Shown here piece by piece: positions 1 through 5,756 of a stretch of 10,430 nt of DNA (position 1 is its first letter; each line of letters begins with the position of its first letter). The stretch lies in the NCBI GenBank assembly GCA_013695855.1, contig JACCZR010000062.1, positions 1 to 10,430 of the forward strand. The letters run 5' to 3'. Origin of the DNA: Thermoleophilaceae bacterium. Its GTDB lineage: Bacteria; Actinomycetota; Thermoleophilia; Solirubrobacterales; Thermoleophilaceae. The position numbers and the translations under genes are program-made. Below the pieces are notes generated by a model. That model was not told the DNA's origin and ran no database searches. It was given only the letters and a program-made list of their open reading frames with translations.

Positions 1-67
1 GACACCGCCGCCCCACGGCGGGGGCTCCGCGAGCTTCTGCGGCGCTGACCCGAAGCTGCGTCGGCGT

Positions 68-133
68 TCCGGGCGAGGTGGGGGCGCCGAGTCCGGCCAG
101 GATGTGCATGAGCGCCGACTTGCCAGAGCCCGT
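68..133 (-). pseudogene. ABC-transporter ATPase relic (Walker A region only)
   Basis: Read on the minus strand from 133, this encodes TGSGKSALMHILAGL followed by GAPTSPG. It is a near-canonical Walker A motif with the helix after it, as in MacB/LolD-type ABC ATPases (known form: SGSGKSTLMHxLAGLDxPTSG). Catalytic Lys is the AAG codon at 119-121. The residues before it (PSSRRPDDR) do not look like the usual N-terminal strand of an ABC domain. Those after it, down to position 1, do not continue into a recognisable Q-loop. Only about 22 codons of homology survive, so I read it as a broken remnant lying under the promoter of the next gene. More of the gene could lie beyond position 1, but the N-terminal part is clearly gone. 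Confidence 0.55.
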
Positions 134-135
134 CC

Positions 136-141
136 TATCAT
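136..141 (+). promoter_or_regulatory. -10 element for a probable leaderless transcript
   Basis: TATCAT lies 9 nt before the GTG at 151, with no Shine-Dalgarno sequence between. This is the spacing expected if transcription starts at or near the GTG. No convincing -35 is visible. The same TANNNT-(7-9 nt)-GTG arrangement recurs at five other gene starts in the window, which is the main support for it. Confidence 0.5.
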
Positions 142-150
142 CGGGCCTCC

Positions 151-822
151 GTGACGAGGGTCCTGCCGCCCACCGACGTGCCGGCGCCAGAGGTGCGCAG
201 CGCTCCCGCTCCCCTCCATGGCGGCCCGGTCGCGCTGTTTGGATTCATGCGCCGTCACGGGATGCTCAACTTCAACTACGCGCGGCTGATGCTGCGTCTG
301 GCCCGCAAGCTGCTGCGCCACCGCCGCCTGCACACCGACGGCCTCGCCTTCATCGGGCCGTGGGTGGTGCTGCAGATCGGTCGCTCGGGCCGCATCGAGC
401 TCGGACGCTGGTCCTGGATAGGCCACGGCTCCAAGCTGCGCGCCCACGAGGGAGTGGTGTCGATCGGGGCCAAGACCGTGCTCGGCCAGGAGTGCACCAT
501 CTCCGCCTTCCAGCACGTGTCCATCGGCCGCGAGTGCGTGATCGCCGACCGCGTGATGCTGATCGACTTCGACCACGGGACTGTCGAGGTCGACCGTCCA
601 GTTCGCCTGCAGGGCATCTACAAGCGCGACGTCCGCGTAGGCAACAACGTCTGGGTCGGCTACGGCGCGTGCATCCTGCGCGGCGTGACCGTGGGCGACA
701 ACGCCGTGATCGGCACCAACGCCGTGGTCACCCGCGACGTGCCCGCCAACGCCGTCGTGGGTGGCGTGCCGGCGAGGGTGATCCGCATGCGGGAGGAGCC
801 CTCGCGCATGCGCTACGAGTAG
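151..822 (+). CDS. Left-handed beta-helix (hexapeptide-repeat) acyltransferase
   Basis: A 223-residue protein of the WbbJ / maltose-O-acetyltransferase-like family, which moves an acetyl or other acyl group from acyl-CoA onto a sugar or glycan. Residues about 75-135 form a first set of LbH coils. D141-H142-G143 carries the likely catalytic His. Residues 160-210 form regular hexapeptide turns (VRVGNN, VWVGYG, VTVGDN, AVIGTN) ending in the typical VVGGVPARVIR. The start is uncertain: GTG 151 fits the leaderless promoter, but ATG 247 gives MRRHGMLN... and would drop 32 Pro/Ala-rich residues that look unlike the family. It is convergent with the XRE gene and near the glucan operon; in M. tuberculosis an LbH acyltransferase (Rv3034c) is also convergent with the Rv3030-Rv3032 genes. 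Acylation of the polysaccharide is therefore a reasonable but untested role. The acceptor is unknown. Confidence 0.88.
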   Translation: MTRVLPPTDVPAPEVRSAPAPLHGGPVALFGFMRRHGMLNFNYARLMLRLARKLLRHRRLHTDGLAFIGPWVVLQIGRSGRIELGRWSWIGHGSKLRAHEGVVSIGAKTVLGQECTISAFQHVSIGRECVIADRVMLIDFDHGTVEVDRPVRLQGIYKRDVRVGNNVWVGYGACILRGVTVGDNAVIGTNAVVTRDVPANAVVGGVPARVIRMREEPSRMRYE

Positions 823-860
823 CCGCGCCTGCGCTCTAGTAGCCGCGTGCCCTACGAGTA
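813..860. repeat. Short direct repeats spanning a convergent gene junction
   Basis: CTACGAGTA occurs at 813-821 and 852-860, and AGTAGCCGCG at 818-827 and 838-847. The first copy forms the last codons of the acyltransferase gene; the second forms the last codons and stop of the XRE gene on the other strand. It looks like a local slippage duplication. No terminator-like hairpin is visible in the 29 bp between the two stop codons. Confidence 0.6.
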
Positions 861-1277
861 CCCCGCGGGGCTCTCGCCCACGAGCCGCTCGATCGCCTCC
901 TCGGGCGCGAGGTTCATGCGACGGATCAGGCGCACCACCGTCAGCTCCGCGTCGCTGACCTGCTTCTGGGCCTCGTCGACCCCGAGCAGGCGTCCCGGAT
1001 GCAGGTCGAAGGCATCGGCCAGCGCGATGTAGACGAACAGCGGCGGGCTCGCCCACCCGCGCTCGAGCCGCGAGAAGAAGCTCGCGCTGTAGAAGCCGCC
1101 GTCGGCCCGCCGCGCCATCCGCGGCAGGTCGTGGAGGTAGAGGCCGGCCTGCGCGCGCAGCCGCCGAACGCGCCCGCCCACCACCTGGCCCCATTCGCAG
1201 CGATAGCGACTGGCCCACACCGAGTCCTCCGGAGCAGTTGCGCGGTTGGCCGGGAGGTCTATTTGGTGTCGGCCCAT
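852..1277 (-). CDS. XRE-family helix-turn-helix transcriptional regulator
   Basis: A 141-residue protein with a Cro/C1-type DNA-binding domain at about residues 33-98. It begins GGRVRRLRAQAGL, and a probable recognition helix spans residues 63-76 (YSASFFSRLERGWA). It closes with ALADAFDLHPGRLLGV, typical of XRE domains. Residues 1-32 are a non-conserved leader; residues 100-141 form a short, probably helical tail with no recognisable sensor domain. The start is ATG, with AGGG five bases upstream as a plausible ribosome-binding site, unlike the leaderless GTG genes elsewhere in the window. It lies 246 bp downstream of the GT4 gene on the same strand, with the palindromic repeats of 1387-1424 between them, so it may bind those or control the glucan operon. 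Both are guesses. Confidence 0.8.
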   Translation of the reverse strand: MGRHQIDLPANRATAPEDSVWASRYRCEWGQVVGGRVRRLRAQAGLYLHDLPRMARRADGGFYSASFFSRLERGWASPPLFVYIALADAFDLHPGRLLGVDEAQKQVSDAELTVVRLIRRMNLAPEEAIERLVGESPAGYS

Positions 1278-1523
1278 CTAGGCCCTAAGGGATGGACGAA
1301 CGGGCTTCGCCCCCGCCGCGGCGCGCGCGGCAGGCGACCGCGAGCGCGCGCACCCTCTGAGCACCGCTAGGGGGATCCCGACAGTGGCTTGCACCCGGTG
1401 CAAGCGCTTGCAGCCAGTGCAAGCGGTAGTCCGAGAACCGCTAGCGCTCCCGCGAGCGTGTGGGGGCCGCGTCCGGCGGCCGGGTGCTCTGCGATTCGGG
1501 ACCGCGCGGCGTGGCCTAAGCGG
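1278..1523. other. Non-coding region between GT4 and XRE genes
   Basis: I see no credible gene here. The region holds the tandem palindromes at 1387-1424. Around them lie two near-identical 12-mers, GAGCACCGCTAG (1359-1370) and GAGAACCGCTAG (1433-1444). An inverted repeat AGCGGT/ACCGCT lies at 1423-1428 and 1438-1443, and a small TAGG-G-CCTA-type inverted repeat sits just before the XRE start at about 1279-1287. No hairpin followed by a T-run marks the end of the GT4 transcript. The concentration of symmetric elements suggests a control region for the XRE gene. Confidence 0.55.
1387..1424. repeat. Tandem 19-bp palindromes, probable operator
   Basis: Two adjacent 19-bp units, 17/19 identical. 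The first is GCTTGCAC-CCG-GTGCAAGC (1387-1405), with 8-bp arms. The second is GCTTGCA-GCCAG-TGCAAGC (1406-1424), with 7-bp arms. Their junction makes a third, perfect 14-bp palindrome, TGCAAGCGCTTGCA (1399-1412), with the central CG step typical of LacI-family operators. CTTGCA-type repeats are also known from maltose/alpha-glucan control regions in Streptomyces, as I recall. No LacI-type regulator is in the window; the XRE protein encoded 110 bp downstream is the only local candidate. RNA hairpins are also possible, but no T-run follows, so an intrinsic terminator is unlikely. Confidence 0.7.
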
Positions 1524-2705
1524 TCAGCGAACGGGCTGGGCGGCCAGCTCGCGGTACACCGCAGCGGTCTGGCGTGCGACGTCGGCCCAGTCGAAGCTCA
1601 GCACGTGCTCGGAGGCCTCGGCCACCAAGCGGTCGCGGAGGGCGGGGTCGACCAGCACTCGCTCGGCCATGGCGGCCAGCGAGGCGGGGTCGCGCGAGCG
1701 AAAGCGCAGGCCCACGTCCTCGTTGGGCACCACCTCGCGCAGGCCGCCGGTGTCGGACACCAGGCAGGGACAGCCGCTGGCCATGGCCTCCAGCGCCACG
1801 AGGCCGAAGGGCTCGTAGATCGAGGGCACCACCGTGAGGTCGGCGATGCGGTAGAGCGAGTGGAGCACGTCGTCGCCGATCCAGCCGAGGAAGGTGCCGT
1901 GCTCGTCGAGGCCGCGATCGGCGGCTTGGCGGCGAAGCTCGGCCTCTGCCGTGCCCGAGCCGGCCACCAGGAAGCGGACATCGCCCACGCGCTCGATGAG
2001 GCCCGGCAGCGCCTCCAGCGCGATCTGGAAGCCCTTCTCGTAGACCAGGCGCCCCACCAGCAGCACGAGCCTCTCGTGCGGCGCCGCGAAACGGGACCGC
2101 AGCGAGTCGAGGTCGTCGACGGGCACCAGTTCCTTTGGGTCGATCCCGTTGGGGATCACCAGGATGCGCTCCTCTTCCAGCCCGTACACGTCGGCGACGT
2201 GCTCGCGCATATAGGACGAGCAGGCGATCACCCGCTCGGCGCGGTTGGCCATCCAGCGCTCGACGCCGTGGATGTAGGACTGCGGATGCTTGTCCACCCA
2301 GCCCTGGTGGCGCCCGTACTCGGTGGCGTGGATGGTGACGGCGAGCGGGCAGCGAAAGCGCTTGGCCAGGTGGTCGCCTGCCCCCGCCACCAGCCAGTCG
2401 TGGCCGTGGACGAGGTCGAAGGCGATCCGGTCGCCCAGCTCCACGCCGGCGGCGAGCATGTCGGCGTTCATGTGCTCAATCCAGGTGACGAACTCGCCCA
2501 GGTCGCGCGGGCGCTCGGGCTCGCGGACGCGGTGGATCATTACGCCCCACAGCTCCTCCTCGGGAGGCGACTCCTCATGCCCACGCGTGATCACATGGAC
2601 CTCGATGCCCTCGGCCGCGAGGCCTTCCGCGAGCTTGCGGACGTGGCGGGCCAGGCCGCCCTCGATGAGCGGGGGGTACTCCCAGGAGAGGATCAGGGCG
2701 CGCAA
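1524..2705 (-). CDS. GT4 alpha-glucan glycosyltransferase (Rv3032-like glycogen synthase family)
   Basis: A 393-residue GT-B enzyme, probably an alpha-1,4-glucosyltransferase extending a glucan from a nucleotide sugar in the cytosol. It opens MRALILSWEYPPLIEGGLAR, with the N-terminal donor-loop Gly at 16-17. It then shows HDW (102-104), TIHATEYGRHQGW (124-136), IPNGID (184-189), GRLVYEKGF (218-226, with R219 and K224 as likely phosphate contacts) and the E-x7-E motif EPFGLVALE (E298, E306). These blocks closely match my memory of M. tuberculosis Rv3032, the MGLP/glycogen alpha-1,4-glucosyltransferase. The start is TTG: it places the conserved MRALILSWEYPP at the N-terminus, and no ATG or GTG lies just upstream. 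It overlaps the GH57 stop by 13 bp with no Shine-Dalgarno sequence, so translation is probably coupled. It is the last gene of the operon. Donor and exact product are inferred. Confidence 0.93.
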   Translation of the reverse strand: MRALILSWEYPPLIEGGLARHVRKLAEGLAAEGIEVHVITRGHEESPPEEELWGVMIHRVREPERPRDLGEFVTWIEHMNADMLAAGVELGDRIAFDLVHGHDWLVAGAGDHLAKRFRCPLAVTIHATEYGRHQGWVDKHPQSYIHGVERWMANRAERVIACSSYMREHVADVYGLEEERILVIPNGIDPKELVPVDDLDSLRSRFAAPHERLVLLVGRLVYEKGFQIALEALPGLIERVGDVRFLVAGSGTAEAELRRQAADRGLDEHGTFLGWIGDDVLHSLYRIADLTVVPSIYEPFGLVALEAMASGCPCLVSDTGGLREVVPNEDVGLRFRSRDPASLAAMAERVLVDPALRDRLVAEASEHVLSFDWADVARQTAAVYRELAAQPVR

Positions 2706-4174
2706 ATGGAAGCGAGATCGAGGTCCGGCGCGAGGTTGCGAAGGGCCGAACCCGCGCGGGGAGAATAGTCCCTGCGGGCCTGCGGGCCGCGCTCGTGATC
2801 CCGATGGCCGCCATCCGAGCGGCCTTGCTCGAGAGCCTCCCGGACGCCCGCCTCGTGACCGCGGGCCCGGCGCAGCGGATAGTCGGCCGCGAGGTCGCGC
2901 GTGACAAGGAAGGCCCAGTCACTGGACTGGAGCGCCAGGAGCTCGCGGGCGGCCCGCTCCAGGCTCTCGCGCCCCACGCCGTTCGTGGCGCCCACCAGCG
3001 TGCTGAGCTCGGCACGGCGGGCGCTGAAGACGAGCTCGGCCACGGCGGGCGAGTCCCAGGTCGAGAGATCCTTGCCTCTCCCCCAGCTCGAGGTGAGCAG
3101 CTCGCGCTCGACCGGCTCGACCCGCTCCAGGCCCTCGGACACGGTCACCAGCTCCAGGCCGCGGGCCGGGGCCTCTTCGAGCACGGCGGTCAGCCACTCG
3201 AGCCCCTCGTACCACCAGTGGCCCAGCAGCTCGGTGTCCAGCGCGCAACACAGCAGCCCGCCATCGCGCACGCGGTTCCGCGCGCGGTCGACGAAGTCAC
3301 GCGCGTGATCGCGCGCGAGCGCGCGCGCCTCGTCGGGCCGGTAGGGGCCGCCGCCGTTGTTCCAGGGGCGCAGGTCGTGGGCGGTGCGCCGGTGGTAGTC
3401 GCGGTAGACGGGGTTCACCGGATATCCCGCGCGGTCGTTCCACACCAGCTCGACCGTCCCCCAGTCAATGGGCACCCCGACGGGCCCGGCCCCGGTGGCC
3501 ACCGGCCGCAGGTGCTCGGGCGCGAGCACGCCGTGCGCTGCGGTCTGGTCCACGCAGAAGGCCCGCACCCCCTGGTCCGCCAGCCCGCCCTCCAGGCCGG
3601 GTACGTAGGCGCACTCGGGCAGCCAGAAGCCGCCGCCGAAAGAGCCGAAGCGGCGCTCGTGGGAACGCGTGCCGGTGGCCAGCTGCAAGGCCAGGCCGGG
3701 CTCGGTGGCAAGCAGCGGCAAGAGCGCGTGGGTGGCCGCCGAGGTCCACAGCTCGACGCCCTCGAGCGCCCCGAAGCCTCCGATCAGGTCGCGACCGCGA
3801 GCCTCAAAGGCCCGGGAGGCACTCGTGTAGTCGCCGGCGGCGCGGCGCAACTCGTCGGCGAGCTCGACGAGCCCGCCGCGGCGCAGGCCGGCCTCGTCAT
3901 CCTCGTGGATCTCGGCGCGCACCTCGCGCAGGAAGCGCAAGAAGCGATCGCCGGCCTCGCCTTCGCTCATGGCCTCGAGCTGATCGCAAAGGACGGGCGT
4001 GAGGCCCACGGTGATCGGAGCCGCTCGGCGCTCGAGACGCTCGAGCAGCGGCAGGTACACGGTGGCTGCCGCCTCCCACAGCCACTCCTCGCCGAAGGGC
4101 CAGGTGTCGAAGCCCTCGACGTAAGGCATGTGCGAGTGAAGGACGAGCGCGAGCGCGCCGGGGCGCCCGTTCAC
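2693..4174 (-). CDS. GH57 1,4-alpha-glucan branching enzyme
   Basis: A 493-residue family-57 enzyme (DUF1957-type), expected to cut alpha-1,4-glucan and re-attach the piece by an alpha-1,6 bond. Visible motifs are HSHMPYV (13-19), FWLPECAY (183-190) with nucleophile Glu187, and ALDTELLGHWWYEG (311-324) with acid/base Asp313. A C-terminal helical part has the conserved SSDWAF (417-422). Residues about 446-475 are polar and low-complexity before a final ALRNLAPDLDL stretch (477-487). Length fits the bacterial branching enzymes. GTG 4174 overlaps the CPBP stop as GTGA, and its own stop overlaps the GT4 start. M. tuberculosis Rv3031 is the counterpart I would expect, also placed directly before a GT4 gene. 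No glgC, glgA or glgE-like gene is present, so classic glycogen synthesis is not what the context shows. Confidence 0.94.
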   Translation of the reverse strand: MNGRPGALALVLHSHMPYVEGFDTWPFGEEWLWEAAATVYLPLLERLERRAAPITVGLTPVLCDQLEAMSEGEAGDRFLRFLREVRAEIHEDDEAGLRRGGLVELADELRRAAGDYTSASRAFEARGRDLIGGFGALEGVELWTSAATHALLPLLATEPGLALQLATGTRSHERRFGSFGGGFWLPECAYVPGLEGGLADQGVRAFCVDQTAAHGVLAPEHLRPVATGAGPVGVPIDWGTVELVWNDRAGYPVNPVYRDYHRRTAHDLRPWNNGGGPYRPDEARALARDHARDFVDRARNRVRDGGLLCCALDTELLGHWWYEGLEWLTAVLEEAPARGLELVTVSEGLERVEPVERELLTSSWGRGKDLSTWDSPAVAELVFSARRAELSTLVGATNGVGRESLERAARELLALQSSDWAFLVTRDLAADYPLRRARGHEAGVREALEQGRSDGGHRDHERGPQARRDYSPRAGSALRNLAPDLDLASICAP

Positions 4175-4968
4175 GCGGGGAAGGGCGACGGCTGGGGGCC
4201 GAGCCGGCGTGGCACGAGCACGCAGGCGACCAGCACCAGGACACCGATCACGATGGCCACCACGGGGAAGCTGCCCAGGCTCGCCACCGTGTTGAAGGCA
4301 GCATGGATGGCGATGCAGGCGAAGATGGAGCCGGTCTTCTCGTAGACCAGGCAGGCCATCGCGGCGAAGGCCGCGATCACGATGAAGATCTCAGGGTTCC
4401 CGATGTACTGGATGTGAATGACCGCGAACACGGCGCTGTCGATCAGCACCGCCGACCAGATCCGGAAGCGGGTGCGCAGCGCGCGGTAGAAGAAGCCCCG
4501 GAAGAACAGCTCCTCGGTGACCGGCGCCACCACGATGACGGCCAGGCCGACGGCGATGGCGCCCACGGGACTGGTGGCCGCCAGCTCGTCCTCGGGCGTG
4601 TCGGTGTTGAAGAGCTCGATGATTCCCACCTCTAAGCCGAACACGAGCAGGACCGCGGCGAGAGCCAGGCCGGCCGTGACCCAGAAGCCTGTGGCGCGCA
4701 GGCCGAAGTGCCACGGTTGGGGCTTGCCCCGCCGCGAGGCGAAGAACACCGCGATGCCCACCAGCGCCGCGTCCTGCACGAGGATCAAAACCAGCAGCGC
4801 GATGCCGGCCACCGCATCGGGGGCTTCGGTGAGCAGCGCCACCGGCAGCAGCGGGAAGCCCGCCGCGATGGTCAGGCCCACGGCCGAGAAGAAGGCCGCC
4901 GGCGCCATCCACGCCGCCCAGCGCGGCCTGGCCGCGGCGGGCAGTTCGGGGTAGGCGAGGCTCGTCAC
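4171..4968 (-). CDS. CPBP-family intramembrane metalloprotease
   Basis: A 265-residue polytopic membrane protein with about seven to eight hydrophobic segments. The three CPBP/Abi motifs are all present: TEELFFRGFFYRALR (151-165; E152, E153, R157), FAVIH (181-185; H185) and IAIHAAFN (219-226; H222, N226). In the family these bind a metal ion and cleave prenylated or membrane substrates, or act as immunity or maturation factors. The GTG start at 4966-4968 overlaps the methyltransferase stop as GTGA, and its stop at 4171-4173 overlaps the GH57 GTG the same way, so it is translated as part of the polysaccharide operon. It lies between two genes that, as I recall, are adjacent in mycobacteria. 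Its substrate cannot be told from sequence. The open frame upstream of 4968 is a shadow of the methyltransferase gene. Confidence 0.9.
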   Translation of the reverse strand: MTSLAYPELPAAARPRWAAWMAPAAFFSAVGLTIAAGFPLLPVALLTEAPDAVAGIALLVLILVQDAALVGIAVFFASRRGKPQPWHFGLRATGFWVTAGLALAAVLLVFGLEVGIIELFNTDTPEDELAATSPVGAIAVGLAVIVVAPVTEELFFRGFFYRALRTRFRIWSAVLIDSAVFAVIHIQYIGNPEIFIVIAAFAAMACLVYEKTGSIFACIAIHAAFNTVASLGSFPVVAIVIGVLVLVACVLVPRRLGPQPSPFPA

Positions 4969-5729
4969 CGACGGAGGACGGCCACGAAGTCGAGCGCGCG
5001 GTCGAGCGGGCTCTCGCGCAGCGCGAAGTCGCTCGTGGAGATGGCGGGCGTGAAGCGGTCGTAGAAGGGCTTCGTGAGCCCGAGCTTGGGGTGCAGCTCG
5101 TCCCAGCCCGCCGTGAGCGCCAGCTCGTGCGCCCGCAGCCGGCGGGCGTGGAAGAGCCCGAGCAGCCGCACGTCGTCGAAGTGGCGCTCGCAGAGCTCCC
5201 GGAACTCCTCCGCGCGGTACTCGTGGACGTGCCAGGGATTGCCCGAGCGCTCGGCGCCCTCCGGCGCCAGGGTGAGCACGTTCGGGGTGGAGACGTAGGC
5301 CACCCCCCCGGGGGCAAGGAGCGAGCGAAAGTGATCGAGCGCTGCGCCGGGCTCGGTGAGGTGCTCGATCGTCTGCAGGAACACCAGCGCGTCGCAGGGC
5401 TCGGCGAAGGCATCGATCAGATCGCGCACGAAGCGCACGCCGGGCCGGGTGTACTTCGCCCGGGCGTGCGCGTGGGCCTCGGGGTTGGCGTCCACCCCGG
5501 TCACGCGGGCCGCGCGGGAGGCGAGGACATCGCTGCCGTAGCCCTCCCCGCAGGCCATGTCCACCACGTCCAGCCCGGCGCAGCGCTCGGCGATCCAGCG
5601 GTAGACCAGGAGGTGGCGCTGGAACCAGTAGTTCTCGGCCGGGACGTCGGGGAGCGTGCGCTCTCCGGTCAGCTCGAGCGGGGCAACCCCCAGCGGCTGG
5701 TCGCGCTGCACATGCTCGGCGACCGCCAC
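4965..5729 (-). CDS. SAM-dependent methyltransferase (Rv3030-like), operon leader
   Basis: A 254-residue class I methyltransferase. The opening LELTGERTLP (18-27) and ENYWFQRHLLVYRWI (32-46) are the signature I associate with the Rv3030 group. Motif I is VVDMACGEGYGSDVL (55-69), the ribose-binding acid is D80 in TGVDAN, and LQTIEHL (118-124) and LLAPGGVAYVSTPN (137-150) complete the Rossmann fold. The C-terminal part (165-254) is a conserved extension likely to bind substrate. In MGLP producers this gene is proposed to methylate the glucan; O-methylation of the sugar polymer is the inferred role here. I chose GTG 5727-5729 because a TANNNT -10 sits 8 nt upstream. The frame stays open to 6389, but that part is antisense to the divergent methyltransferase and has shadow composition. 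Confidence 0.88.
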   Translation of the reverse strand: MAVAEHVQRDQPLGVAPLELTGERTLPDVPAENYWFQRHLLVYRWIAERCAGLDVVDMACGEGYGSDVLASRAARVTGVDANPEAHAHARAKYTRPGVRFVRDLIDAFAEPCDALVFLQTIEHLTEPGAALDHFRSLLAPGGVAYVSTPNVLTLAPEGAERSGNPWHVHEYRAEEFRELCERHFDDVRLLGLFHARRLRAHELALTAGWDELHPKLGLTKPFYDRFTPAISTSDFALRESPLDRALDFVAVLRR

Positions 5730-5737
5730 GGGGAGGG

Positions 5738-5743
5738 AGGCTA
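5738..5743 (-). promoter_or_regulatory. -10 element of the glucan operon
   Basis: On the minus strand TAGCCT is followed by CCCTCCCC and then the GTG of the operon's first gene. There is no ribosome-binding site, so the mRNA is probably leaderless. The hexamer overlaps the -10 of the divergent methyltransferase gene by two base pairs, and any -35 contact would fall inside that gene's coding sequence. Confidence 0.5.
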
Positions 5744-5747
5744 GAGT
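5742..5747 (+). promoter_or_regulatory. -10 element of the divergent methyltransferase gene
   Basis: TAGAGT is followed by CCACGCGCC (9 nt) and GTG 5757, with no Shine-Dalgarno sequence. It shares bases 5742-5743 with the -10 of the opposite operon, so polymerase is unlikely to occupy both promoters at once. Confidence 0.5.
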
Positions 5748-5756
5748 CCACGCGCC

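Noticed and set aside
1387..1424. CRISPR repeats or an intrinsic terminator
   Set aside because: There are only two abutting units with no spacers, and no T-run follows the hairpins on either strand.
1389..2768. 459-residue open frame on the plus strand, opposite GT4
   Set aside because: It is antisense to a gene with all GT4 motifs. Its His/Ala/Val-rich composition is the usual by-product of GC-rich third positions.
2795..4345. 516-residue open frame on the plus strand, opposite GH57
   Set aside because: The opposite strand encodes intact GH57 catalytic motifs; this frame has no recognisable domain.
4969..5751. Extension of the CPBP frame to 526 residues
   Set aside because: Arg/Pro/Ala-rich shadow of the methyltransferase gene; the GTGA overlap at 4965-4968 marks the natural start.
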